From the NCBI GenBank assembly GCA_022424905.1, contig JAKMGP010000285.1:1-37066 (forward strand): 37,066 nt of DNA, in the 5' to 3' direction. This DNA is from Akkermansiaceae bacterium. GTDB taxonomy: Bacteria > Verrucomicrobiota > Verrucomicrobiia > Verrucomicrobiales > Akkermansiaceae. Position 1 is the first letter of the stretch. The number at the start of each line of letters is the position of its first letter. The position numbers were made by a program, and so were the translations under genes. Below, in pieces: positions 8,661 to 17,725 of this stretch. Under the pieces are notes generated by a model that saw nothing but the letters and a program-made list of their open reading frames with translations, was not told the origin of the DNA and ran no database searches.

Positions 8661-9190
8661 AGTTCAGAGTAGCCCCGCCAGCGTGAAGTTGAATCTTTAC
8701 CGAAGGCAACATCATGCGCGATGATCTTCTCCTCCGTGAAAAGAAACTTTCCATCAAAACTCTCCCCATTGAGCACCTGCCTTAGCCAGTAAGAATCGTC
8801 CTCCCACATTTTTTCGAAAGGAATCTCGTCAATCTGGCACCAATAAGGATTAGCCTCGATCGTTGCGGTCGGTGTCCCAGTAAATTTGGTCGCAGTGTAA
8901 ACGTGACAGTGGATATCAGGCAGGTCTGACATTGCGAACCATAGCTCACCACGCTTAGTTGGATCCGAACAAGTAATATGAAGCTCCTCTTGACACTCCC
9001 GAATCACGCATTGCTCGGGAGTCTCGCCGGGATCAATCTTTCCACCCGGTCCATTAATCTTACCTTGGCCTATTCCGGTTAGCTTCTCAATCAAGAGGAC
9101 CCGATTTCCTTGATGAACGAACATGAGGGTCGCATGGATGTCCGGCTTCCAAGTTGACCAGTCGGGAATTTCGATTTCATGATTGGGCAT
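8657..9190 (-). CDS. MTH1/MutT-like Nudix hydrolase
   Basis: A Nudix hydrolase of 177 residues. The Nudix box runs from Gly50 as G-x5-E-x7-RE-x2-EE: Glu56, Arg64, Glu65, Glu68 and Glu69 are all present, so catalysis should be intact. His71 replaces the usual glycine after the EE pair. The preceding KINGPGGKIDPGE resembles the MTH1 subgroup, which hydrolyses oxidised purine nucleoside triphosphates such as 8-oxo-dGTP. The substrate is inferred from that resemblance. It is 87 bases downstream of the GcvH-like gene on the same strand. Confidence 0.88.
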   Translation of the reverse strand: MPNHEIEIPDWSTWKPDIHATLMFVHQGNRVLLIEKLTGIGQGKINGPGGKIDPGETPEQCVIRECQEELHITCSDPTKRGELWFAMSDLPDIHCHVYTATKFTGTPTATIEANPYWCQIDEIPFEKMWEDDSYWLRQVLNGESFDGKFLFTEEKIIAHDVAFGKDSTSRWRGYSEL

Positions 9191-9277
9191 AAGCTACGCT
9201 TGGGAGGTTGCGATCTCTGTGAACATTGTCAATCCTCCCAAAAGCACGAGGACTTGTGACTGTCTGTTGTAGAAAAC

Positions 9278-9652
9278 TCAGGAAACCAAACCGCTGTAAG
9301 AAGCAGCATCCATGAGGTCGTTAACCTGATCGGGGTGATTTACACGAATTTTAAAGATCCAACCAGTGTCATAGGGGTCGACGTTTATCTTAGCAGGATC
9401 GACAACAAGGTCGGTATTAATCTCGATTATTTCACCGGCGATCGGTGCATAAATATCGCTATTTGCCCTACCACTTTCAACAACCCCAATCGGAGAGCCT
9501 TTATCGATATCGCCCAAATCCGGTAATTCAACGAAAACTACATCACCCAAATCTTCTTGGGCATGATCAGTAATCCCAATCGTAGCGATATCGCCTTGAA
9601 GTCTTACCCACATATGATCGCGGGAGTAATGAAGATCAGCTGGAGAAATCAT
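9278..9652 (-). CDS. Glycine cleavage H-like protein lacking the lipoyl lysine
   Basis: The 124 residues match the glycine cleavage H-protein along their whole length: HYSRDHMWV, IGITDHAQEDLGDVVFVELP, SDIYAPIAGEI and DPYDTGWIFKI. H-protein normally carries lipoate on the lysine of an ES-V-K-A motif and shuttles the aminomethyl group between the P, T and L proteins. Here that segment reads ESGRANSD: Arg62, codon AGG, stands where the lipoyl lysine should be, and glycine replaces the preceding valine. The protein could therefore not be lipoylated at the usual site. No gcvT or gcvP is nearby. The start was set at the ATG at 9650-9652 because 25 upstream residues in the open frame are unlike the family. 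It is either a divergent non-lipoylated paralogue or an H-protein with a disabling change. Confidence 0.88.
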   Translation of the reverse strand: MISPADLHYSRDHMWVRLQGDIATIGITDHAQEDLGDVVFVELPDLGDIDKGSPIGVVESGRANSDIYAPIAGEIIEINTDLVVDPAKINVDPYDTGWIFKIRVNHPDQVNDLMDAASYSGLVS

Positions 9653-9727
9653 AATGGAAGAAAGTATCGTAGAGTTTTTAATTATTCTCAGTAAAAGAGC
9701 CTTTGGATTACTCGCACGGAGATCCAA

Positions 9728-10103
9728 CCGGCCCGCGTTTTGACAAAGAATCCGTAGGGCTTCCTACCAATCCCAATTGGTTAAGTAAGCTAGACTAATC
9801 CTCCCGTCAAGTGTCGGAGGCATCTCCCCCTTTTTTGCGCAGTAGTAAGTGACATCCTCGACTAGGAACCATCCTGTGTAGGAGAGATCAAGCATCCAAC
9901 GGATACGCTAAATTATTGGCCGGCTCAGATAATCAATGAATCTGTTACTGAGATTCCCCTTCCTCAAAAAAAGAATACAGAGGCCAAAGCTCCCAGTGTT
10001 CTCGATCGAAGGGAAGCGGCCTCAAAAACCTATTTACACCGAAATATTTTGAGTCGTGATGGAGCTTGTCAACTTGGTGATCTGCGGGTTTCTTTAACCA
10101 CCG
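9728..10103. other. 376-base gap between the GcvH-like and rhomboid-like genes
   Basis: This stretch must hold the divergent promoters of the GcvH-like gene (minus) and the rhomboid-like/hisI pair (plus). Apart from the open HNH-like frame in its right half, I see no RNA gene, long repeat or convincing promoter pair. Confidence 0.4.
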
Positions 10104-10126
10104 ATGGGATTGAACGTAAATCTTGA
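9866..10126 (+). pseudogene. Possible remnant of an HNH nuclease gene
   Basis: After a TAG at 9863-9865 a frame stays open for 86 codons to a TGA at 10124-10126, with no usable ATG. Its end reads LHRNILSRDGACQ, which resembles the segment preceding the first HNH cysteine pair in bacterial HNH endonucleases (RN-I-x2-RD-x3-CQ). The expected CxxC pair and DH-V-P-R core do not follow. The frame overlaps the start of the next gene by 23 bases. I read this as a decayed or truncated HNH gene, or chance similarity. Confidence 0.3.
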
Positions 10127-10931
10127 AAAAAACTTCTCATGGCTGGCATTCCCTGGCCTCATTCGAGCTATCGTCATGCTTCAAAGCATGGTCTTTTTTG
10201 TCATCCTTATTAAGCCAGAGACGGCCAGCTACTTCATGGTCACACCTGAAGGCATCGCAAACGGTCAATATTGGCGATTAATTTCTTGGATCTTCTATCC
10301 CTTTGTCGATCCAAACAGCTATAGCCCTCTTTTTAGTGCCTTCTTTATGTTCATCATCTTGAGGATTTCCTTTCTCTTTAGTGATTCACTGGAGAATGCG
10401 TGGGGCGAATTTCAGGCCTCTCTCTATGTTTACACTACGATTATTTGCCAGACCTTGGCTCTCTACCTTTCGGCTACGGGATTTCTTCCACCTGCTGCCC
10501 TCACTAATCAGATGTTCTATATCGCGCTATTTTTTGCGTTTGCGACTCTTTTTCCCAATGTAGAATTCCTTCTTTTCTTTGTTCTTCCAGTAAAAGTCTG
10601 GATCTTTGCAATGATCTCACTAGCGACGATTCTTTTTTCATGCCTTAGCTTCCCGCCCCTCTTTCTGACCTACGGCCTCGCGTTTTCCCCCTACCTTGTC
10701 TGGGCGATCCCCCGCCTTTATCACTGGCGTAAATACAGGAACCAGGTAAATGCTCGGCGAGTTAAATTCCAGTCAAAGAGCAACGACAGCCAGGGTCAAA
10801 CACTTCATCGATGTGTTATTTGTAACGAGACCGAGCTGAGTAATCCCCAACTTGATTTCAGGGTCGCTGAAAATGGAGATGAGTATTGTCTGGACCATCT
10901 TGGAGATGATGGCAAACCTACAGCCTCATGA
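10104..10931 (+). CDS. Rhomboid-like membrane protein, apparently inactive, with a C-terminal zinc finger
   Basis: A 275-residue protein with about six membrane helices between residues 15 and 200. GQYWRLISW at 54-62 and LENAWG at 96-101 match the conserved L1-loop region of the rhomboid superfamily. The catalytic GxSG serine and the partner histidine are absent: the equivalent helix reads FYIALFFAFATLF. It is therefore more like a derlin or iRhom pseudoprotease than a protease. After a basic linker, the cytoplasmic tail carries a CVIC (237-240) and CLDH (262-265) cluster suited to bind one zinc ion. It overlaps hisI by 4 bases (ATGA), so the two are co-expressed; no functional link is evident. 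Confidence 0.75.
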   Translation: MGLNVNLEKNFSWLAFPGLIRAIVMLQSMVFFVILIKPETASYFMVTPEGIANGQYWRLISWIFYPFVDPNSYSPLFSAFFMFIILRISFLFSDSLENAWGEFQASLYVYTTIICQTLALYLSATGFLPPAALTNQMFYIALFFAFATLFPNVEFLLFFVLPVKVWIFAMISLATILFSCLSFPPLFLTYGLAFSPYLVWAIPRLYHWRKYRNQVNARRVKFQSKSNDSQGQTLHRCVICNETELSNPQLDFRVAENGDEYCLDHLGDDGKPTAS

Positions 10932-11380
10932 GCGAACTGCAGTTCTCCCCCCGTCCAAATAAGAAGGAACTCGACGAAACGAAAGCTTTCGCACCTAAGT
11001 TTGATGACAAGGGTCTTATCGCAGCGATGGCGATAGACCATGAAACACGCGAGCCCCTTATGTTGGCGTATATGAATGAGGAATCGCTTAAGATGACAAT
11101 CGAAAAGGGTGAAGCCGTTTACTACTCTCGCTCACGCCAAGAGATTTGGCATAAGGGAGCGACCTCTGGACACACCCAAAAACTTCATGAGATTCGCACT
11201 GATTGCGATCAGGATGCTCTCGTTCTTTACGTCACCCAACAAGGAGCCGGAGCCTGCCACACTGGCCGCCGGTCCTGCTTTTACCGAGCGGTCAGCTTCC
11301 CGCAGAACAACCCAGTCGACCTCGATTTCGTGGACGACGAAAAAACTTTTGATCCAGATTCTGTTTACGGCCAAAAGTAG
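10928..11380 (+). CDS. hisI: Phosphoribosyl-AMP cyclohydrolase
   Basis: Opens the purine ring of phosphoribosyl-AMP in histidine synthesis. The 150 residues contain YMNEESL, VYYSRSRQEIWHKGATSGH, the metal-binding TDCDQDAL (Asp92, Cys93, Asp94, Asp96) and GACHTGRRSCFYR with zinc cysteines at 110 and 117. There is no HisE domain at the C-terminus, so the pyrophosphohydrolase must be encoded elsewhere. Translationally coupled to the rhomboid-like gene through an ATGA overlap. It ends 45 bases before the convergent giant gene. Confidence 0.97.
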   Translation: MSELQFSPRPNKKELDETKAFAPKFDDKGLIAAMAIDHETREPLMLAYMNEESLKMTIEKGEAVYYSRSRQEIWHKGATSGHTQKLHEIRTDCDQDALVLYVTQQGAGACHTGRRSCFYRAVSFPQNNPVDLDFVDDEKTFDPDSVYGQK

Positions 11381-11425
11381 GCGACAGAACGGCATTGATG
11401 ACTGAGGGTGCCACGCCCAAAATGT

Positions 11426-14400
11426 CTACTGCTGGGGAACCGAAGCCTCCAGGACTGTCGCTCCTTGCTCTTCGCTCATCACGAGGACACTGAACTTGCG
11501 AACCTCACCGATTCCGGTAGTGCTCACGCTAGCATAGTCAAACTTTCCTCGTAGATCGGTGTAACCATCTTTGAAGAACTTTACCCCTTGAGCGGTATCC
11601 GCGTAAACTTTCACGTAAACCTTAGGCAAAGGCTTGCCGGTCTTTTTATGATGTACGGTGAGCAAACCCATCGAATCGCTGAGAGTCGTCTTCAACTCAT
11701 TCGCATAGACTGCAGCGGAAGCTTTCTTACCACCCCCAATCACCTCAACGATAACATTACTTGCCTGATATTCAGCAGGAAGTTGGAATACCTTCGCTCC
11801 CCTCTTACCTTGTAGCTTCATCGATATTGCCTTGTTTGGCTGAATGATCGCAAAACGCGATGTTCCACTCGAAACAAATGGATTAGTGCTAAACAAAAAC
11901 TCCAAATCCATCTCGTAATAATTAATAGTCACTTCGGATACATTTTGGAAATCCAGAGTCGCTTGAACCCCCTCTACTCCAATACTCAAAGAAGGCTCGA
12001 GAGCCGCCGCCAATTGTTGTTCCTGCTCGCGATCTCCTTCTTTAATTACTTCCGGCTGCGCTCCCTGGACCTCGTTAATTTGAGCCGTTAAATCAGCAAA
12101 ACGATCGCGCCAAAGATCAACCGGATATTCCTTATATTTGGTAGCGACACGACGAGCCTTAGGAAGGTCAGCTTCGTAGAAAGCTCCATAAGCTTGAAAA
12201 TAATCATATTGCATTCTGGTTTTCAGATTCGCGGGTTTGACCCGTTTTAAATGAGCCAAAGCTTCGGCAATCCGATCCTGAAGAAAGAGATAATAAGTGG
12301 TGGCCAAATGATCGAGATCATCGAGATCTTTCTGCTGGCTGAGCATCCTAAGAAATTGCGAATACTGGCCACGAACGATGGGATTAAGGATTCGGTTTTC
12401 ACCTCCTAAAGTGTGAGCGCGATTGTTAATCAATGGCCTGTATTCAAGATGCTCGTAGCGACGCCGATTGACCGGATCAACCGTGATCAGATCACATGAA
12501 AGGGCGACCCCGCATTGATCAAGAAAACGCTCCTGCATCAAGAGTAGCTGAGCAACCCCCTCTTTGTGATTGTGCGCCACTGAATACCCCTGGATCACAG
12601 GATGATAGAAACCACGAACCTTTAAGATCTGTAGCACTTCCCCGAAGAACTTTTTACCTTCCCGGCAGCGCCATGCTATTTTTGTAAGATCAATCGCATG
12701 TAGGTTTTGTTTCTCTAGGTATTTGAGAACGTCAGCCTCTTCACCCCACTGACTCATCCAAGCCCACGATGTCTGATCGATACTCGTTGGCTTATCAACC
12801 ACCTTGAAAGTAAGTCCATCAGCATGAGCAATCACTGAACCAGACTTTGACAGATGAGCCGGATAGATCATGAATTCGCCAGAAGCAGGGAAATAGAAGG
12901 CAATCTCAAGGCGATGAGTTGAATATGGTTCAAGCTGAACCCGCTGGGTTGCGGTGGTTCTAAGCCCCCGAACTGGGATTGCACCTTTTGGAATCTGCGA
13001 AAGAATATCAAGCCGCTGACGCGCACTGGTTGGGTTGGTCACAACCACTTGCGCCCCATACACAACCCCTCGAACAAATTCCTGAGTGATAAATTTGTCG
13101 ATTTTTTGCCCATCTTCCATTCGGAAGCGATCATTGAGCTGAAAATAACTCTGACTCACCAGAAGAGGTGGACGATTATCGGCAATCCCAGCTTCCTTCA
13201 CCTCACGATGGAAAAACAACACGTTCCCACCAGCCGTGAACTCGAAAGCTCCCTCTTCAATCTGATCTTCATGCTTTGGTGCCTTGAATGGCAGGTCAAG
13301 GAATGACAATGCGAACATCATTTCCGTGAAGCTGCCTGAGACTTCTCCTAGATACTGCGAACCAAAGCCTGAGCCCATTCCATGCCTCGCAAGATCCAGC
13401 CAGAAACGGTTCTCAGTGACAAGTTCATAGGTCTGCTGACTTTGAGGTAGATGGTAATAGTTGTTTTCAGCCCATTCCTTGGTCTGCTCTAGAGCACGGT
13501 AGGCTTGCTGTACTTTTTTGAACCCCTGCTCCAAATCCGCGGCAAATGGATCAACCGCACTTCGCTTCCTTTGGGCGGAAAATCGGCTCTCTACCTCTTT
13601 AGAAGCATCCTTCTGTTTTTCAAGCTGCATCCCCGCTTCTTCGGCCAAACCATCACTAGCCTCGGCAAGACTTCTACCTAATGACCGATTCACTGAGTTA
13701 GCCGTGGCTCTTCCATCAATCATGCCCAGCTTCTCTCCTGCATAAGTATCACCAAAGGCACCCCCCCCCACACCAGCTCCAAACCAAAGCTTCGACGAGT
13801 CAAGATTTGGGGGACGCAAAGCCAATCTATTTTCGAGATCTAAACCGAGAGCTGCCAACCTCTCACGATCAGATTGCGCGAGTAAAATGCGCTCTACAAC
13901 ATTAAGTCGTGCATATTCAAACGGCTGATAATATTTAGGTAATGGATTCCCCAAAAGGTAATCATCCATAAAAGTGAGGTCTTTTTTGTTAGCAAGATGA
14001 GGAAGCACAACCTCTTTGAAAAAGACAGGATCTTTACGTGAGATGAAAAAGCTCAACTCATGGCAAGCGTATTTAGAATACTTTGACTGCTTCTCCTCGA
14101 CCGCCAAGCTATCCCACTCGGCAATAAAGGAAAACTCCCTCAACGTTGGATCATTTTTGAGAGTTAAAAAGTAACGATGAACCGATCCCAAATGATCATA
14201 AACTTCGAATGCTGAATTAAGGAGATCAGGGATCTTCAGCGTGCTTCCCTTCTTCAAGAGAGTAACCTCCTCCTGCTCAGTAAAGTGACGCTTGGGGTCC
14301 AACGCATTCGTCAGAAGACGCAAGTCACGAATCTTGGTCTTTGCGTCCGGTAAAGAGACGCTGCGATAAGTTGAACCCTCTGGATCAATCAAGAGAACGT

Positions 14401-17400
14401 GAACATGCTGACGATCACCAAAGGTATCAATCTTCATGCTGATACGACCATTTTTGTTCGGGACTAAATTTGGGATCACAACAGGATCTCTTCCTAAAAA
14501 CTCATAGGACGAAGAGCCAACCGCCCTAGCTTGAGCTTTTATATTTTGGCGCGCCAATTTGTTGCGTCCCGCTGGGGAAGCAGCCGGAACTGGCTTGCGA
14601 TTAAATTTATCGCCAGCTCTTAACAATTCCCCACCCGACTCAGTATCCCGAATAGCCCATGGATTCAGGAGGATCTCGGGACGACTCAGCATATTACCAG
14701 CAAACTTTTGAGCATCCCGTCGCTCCAAAATATAACGTAGTTCGTCACCTAAATTACGCCCACTAATGTAAAGGCTAGGAAGAAATCGTGCCATTCCAGT
14801 TCGAAGTCCTACCCTTTGAGAGCCACCGATGGCGGCAAAAGGATCATTCTCTGGAATAAATCTTGTCGCAATGACATGCACACGAGTCAACGGATCCAAA
14901 CCACTCACATCAATCTCTAAATTCTTATCATTGGCTTTAACAGATTTTATATGTGAGGCCTGTCTTGCCGGCAGCTCAAGCATGCGAGCTGAGTTAAACA
15001 GGTAACCCTCCGAAACCATACCCGATCCAACAAGCACTTTTATACTCTGGTTCGAGGGCTTCAGAATCAGGCGATAATCACCCGGCGAAAGAGTCGCGAC
15101 CAAATAACCATCGATAAATTTGAGCCGGGAGAATTCATCCGCAACAAACCCCCCGGACCGCAGGGAGTATAAAGCCACCTCACGTCGATTCAAAGAACCT
15201 ACGAACGGAACTTTAAGTTGCTGATTTTCGGAAAGTGTAAAGCTTCCAATTTGATCCCTCCGATCATTTCTAAGAATCCATGTTCTCGATTTCCCACTGG
15301 GCGCTTGCACCGTGAGGCTTGATATCCCAACTAGAGCACCAAGATCTAGGCTGCCTCTTTGGGTGGTCTTTAGAGTGGTTTTCCGCTGATTCTTAAAAGA
15401 TTCGTGATTGAATGTCACATTAAGATTCTGCCCGGCAATTGGTTCAGCATTCCGGCCAAAACTTTCGATGCGATATTTCCCATCAATCTTACTCAAGTAG
15501 AGGTCTCCGACAACGTCACTTTTGAGCACCTCGTTCACCTTAAAGGACCTAGAATCATTCAGTTCAACAATCTCACCACCTCTACTTGCGACCTTCATTT
15601 TCACCCGAAGGGTGATCACCAAATTTGCGAGACGATCTGGCACTCTAAATTCATGGACGAATTCGCGATCACCCATCAACTTGAGATCTTCAACGGTCAT
15701 CCTCGCAGGCAATCCTTCTAGATCGGTCGACTTCAATTCCAAAGCAGCACTTTCAATCTCACTGAGTGAAATCGTTTGACCCGCAACTTCCAAAGTTGGG
15801 CGGAGAATTAAACGCCCCTTACCACCGCTCCGAAGTGACTCTTGATCAAGGTGCATTCCTGCCGTTATCCGATATTCTTCCCGCGGCAGAGCCAGCTTAG
15901 CCATCGTGGCATATCCGTTAGAGTCCTGAATCACGACAGAACGAATTCCTGGACTATTGGAAAAAGGGATCACCAGACGACCACTTTTATTGCTTTCATA
16001 TCGGTTTCTCCCGATCCAAAGGGCCGCCCCTTTTAAGGGCTGATTAGCCTCATCAAGAATCGTAACCAACTCTCCCAGCGGAACTGTGCGATTGATTAAT
16101 CCAAGTGCCCCTTTCCGAATGATCGCCCTACTACTTTTGCCACCACCAATAAATTCAATGACCCACAAGCCTCTACGATTTGGGATTCCCGCAATCTTAA
16201 AATCCTTTTCCGTCTTTATCTGAGGCGCTGCATCAAATTCATGAAATTCGCGAAAATTCGCAACTAAACCATCAAGGTCAATATCAGTGCTGACCTCGTT
16301 TCCAAGACTGCGATAATAGTTTAAAGTATTAATCTCAAAAACTTTCACAATCAGCTTGGGCACGTTTTTAAGATGCACTTTTAAGATTACATCATCCTCA
16401 ATTGCGTAGCTTTCCTGATTCGTCGTATCAAATTTGATCTCCACCCGATCTTTCAGAGCTTGGAATTCCGATGGACTTAGTAAGGCAGCCCAATCTGATG
16501 GCTTGCCAATTCCGTTGGTAATCTTGCTTTCAGCAAAAACACGCCGAAGCCAACTTTCACGTAAATAAGGCGCAAACTTGGTCGTGTCCTGATCCTCTTT
16601 CAGGAACTTTAAAAGATAAGATTTCACCAAAGGCTCATCACCCCCTTGCGCAGAAGGAAGAGTTGTCACCTTACGGTAATCCCGCCCCAAATCGGCAGGA
16701 TGACGCCATAACACCGGTTCTTTTTCGCGCCACTTGGGATTCAAGTAACTGACATTTCGAGGCAGAGCTAGGTAATCCAAAAACCGCTTCTCATTCTCTT
16801 TCCCTTGCACCCGATCATGAATGAGGCGTTGATAAAGAATGTGGACTTTCAGTGAATTAAACGAAGATGGCAAGGTGGCGACGAATTTTTCAGCGCGAGT
16901 TAGATAAGCCTCACGAACAGCCGGCGATGCGGCCATAGATTCATCGGCATTAGGAAGAAGCCGAGTCATATAGGTTTCCACAAACGCAGCTGAATTGATC
17001 ACGTCAGCTTTTAATGCTAATAACTCTTCAAGCTGAGCTTTCGTCAGCAAACGATGAATTCGAAATTCACCAAAGCCCTTACTTTCTTTACTCTTAAGAT
17101 CAGTATGAATTAGCGAAATCAACCTGGGCAGATCCGGAGTCATGGAACGGGAAAGGAGGTCTCGCAGCTCAGAAGTCGACAACTTAGGATCCCCTTCTAA
17201 AAATCGGTAAAACCCCGAGGTTTGAAGATTTTGGAGCGAACTTGAACGCCCCAAGGCATCATCAAGAAACGCTTTCCAAGAGACGAATTTTGGATTCAGA
17301 GCCGAAGGGTGTTTTACTTCTCTCGATTTACCTTGCTGCTGATGATTAAGAGTCAACCCCATTTCGCGCCGCAGATAGGCCAAAGTTGCCTCGGGGTCAT

Positions 17401-17725
17401 CAGAATATCGAAACAAGGCTTCACGGTTCTCAATCTGCTTCCTTTTGCCAGAATTACGAAAACGGTTTTTCCACTCCCCCAGAATACGATTTAATTCCTT
17501 GAACTTCCTTTCATTTTGAAAATGGAGAGCGTGGTAGTAATAATAGTCTTCGGTTCCGGGAATTAAAAGCTGTAGTGCTTTCTCCCGATCTGAAGCCAAG
17601 GCAAAATCTTCAATGAATCCTACATCCTGCTGCGCTCTAAGGCTGGAGCTCTGACTCACAACGATGAGAGCACAAAGCGCAATAATCCAGCGCCGGCATA
17701 TCCATGGTAATTCAATTTTTTTCAT
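11426..17725 (-). CDS. Giant exported protein of 2099 residues, function unknown
   Basis: The N-terminus (WIIALCALIVVSQSSSLRAQQ) is a signal peptide with probable cleavage after RA near residue 31, so the protein acts outside the cytoplasm. The next few hundred residues are helical. From about 430 to 900 come several beta-rich segments (for example DDVILKVHLKNVPKLIVKV and GELVTILDEANQPLKGAALW) that recall the macroglobulin domains of bacterial alpha-2-macroglobulins, but I find no thioester motif (CGEQ). A glycine-rich stretch (GAGVGGGAFG) lies near 1320. A helical TPR-like part (YYLFLQDRIAEALAHLKRV) lies near 1810. A final beta-sandwich-like part with KPLPKVYVKVYA and FKDGYTDLRGKFDYASV runs from about 2020. 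From memory, similar long proteins occur in Planctomycetes and Verrucomicrobia. It is transcribed alone behind a palindrome-rich region. Confidence 0.85.
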   Translation of the reverse strand: MKKIELPWICRRWIIALCALIVVSQSSSLRAQQDVGFIEDFALASDREKALQLLIPGTEDYYYYHALHFQNERKFKELNRILGEWKNRFRNSGKRKQIENREALFRYSDDPEATLAYLRREMGLTLNHQQQGKSREVKHPSALNPKFVSWKAFLDDALGRSSSLQNLQTSGFYRFLEGDPKLSTSELRDLLSRSMTPDLPRLISLIHTDLKSKESKGFGEFRIHRLLTKAQLEELLALKADVINSAAFVETYMTRLLPNADESMAASPAVREAYLTRAEKFVATLPSSFNSLKVHILYQRLIHDRVQGKENEKRFLDYLALPRNVSYLNPKWREKEPVLWRHPADLGRDYRKVTTLPSAQGGDEPLVKSYLLKFLKEDQDTTKFAPYLRESWLRRVFAESKITNGIGKPSDWAALLSPSEFQALKDRVEIKFDTTNQESYAIEDDVILKVHLKNVPKLIVKVFEINTLNYYRSLGNEVSTDIDLDGLVANFREFHEFDAAPQIKTEKDFKIAGIPNRRGLWVIEFIGGGKSSRAIIRKGALGLINRTVPLGELVTILDEANQPLKGAALWIGRNRYESNKSGRLVIPFSNSPGIRSVVIQDSNGYATMAKLALPREEYRITAGMHLDQESLRSGGKGRLILRPTLEVAGQTISLSEIESAALELKSTDLEGLPARMTVEDLKLMGDREFVHEFRVPDRLANLVITLRVKMKVASRGGEIVELNDSRSFKVNEVLKSDVVGDLYLSKIDGKYRIESFGRNAEPIAGQNLNVTFNHESFKNQRKTTLKTTQRGSLDLGALVGISSLTVQAPSGKSRTWILRNDRRDQIGSFTLSENQQLKVPFVGSLNRREVALYSLRSGGFVADEFSRLKFIDGYLVATLSPGDYRLILKPSNQSIKVLVGSGMVSEGYLFNSARMLELPARQASHIKSVKANDKNLEIDVSGLDPLTRVHVIATRFIPENDPFAAIGGSQRVGLRTGMARFLPSLYISGRNLGDELRYILERRDAQKFAGNMLSRPEILLNPWAIRDTESGGELLRAGDKFNRKPVPAASPAGRNKLARQNIKAQARAVGSSSYEFLGRDPVVIPNLVPNKNGRISMKIDTFGDRQHVHVLLIDPEGSTYRSVSLPDAKTKIRDLRLLTNALDPKRHFTEQEEVTLLKKGSTLKIPDLLNSAFEVYDHLGSVHRYFLTLKNDPTLREFSFIAEWDSLAVEEKQSKYSKYACHELSFFISRKDPVFFKEVVLPHLANKKDLTFMDDYLLGNPLPKYYQPFEYARLNVVERILLAQSDRERLAALGLDLENRLALRPPNLDSSKLWFGAGVGGGAFGDTYAGEKLGMIDGRATANSVNRSLGRSLAEASDGLAEEAGMQLEKQKDASKEVESRFSAQRKRSAVDPFAADLEQGFKKVQQAYRALEQTKEWAENNYYHLPQSQQTYELVTENRFWLDLARHGMGSGFGSQYLGEVSGSFTEMMFALSFLDLPFKAPKHEDQIEEGAFEFTAGGNVLFFHREVKEAGIADNRPPLLVSQSYFQLNDRFRMEDGQKIDKFITQEFVRGVVYGAQVVVTNPTSARQRLDILSQIPKGAIPVRGLRTTATQRVQLEPYSTHRLEIAFYFPASGEFMIYPAHLSKSGSVIAHADGLTFKVVDKPTSIDQTSWAWMSQWGEEADVLKYLEKQNLHAIDLTKIAWRCREGKKFFGEVLQILKVRGFYHPVIQGYSVAHNHKEGVAQLLLMQERFLDQCGVALSCDLITVDPVNRRRYEHLEYRPLINNRAHTLGGENRILNPIVRGQYSQFLRMLSQQKDLDDLDHLATTYYLFLQDRIAEALAHLKRVKPANLKTRMQYDYFQAYGAFYEADLPKARRVATKYKEYPVDLWRDRFADLTAQINEVQGAQPEVIKEGDREQEQQLAAALEPSLSIGVEGVQATLDFQNVSEVTINYYEMDLEFLFSTNPFVSSGTSRFAIIQPNKAISMKLQGKRGAKVFQLPAEYQASNVIVEVIGGGKKASAAVYANELKTTLSDSMGLLTVHHKKTGKPLPKVYVKVYADTAQGVKFFKDGYTDLRGKFDYASVSTTGIGEVRKFSVLVMSEEQGATVLEASVPQQ

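Noticed and set aside
9200-9241. Eight-base inverted repeat TTGGGAGG/CCTCCCAA with a TTGACA inside it, before the Nudix gene
   Set aside because: The loop is 26 bases, no T tract follows and no -10 element lies at the right distance, so neither a terminator nor a promoter can be supported.
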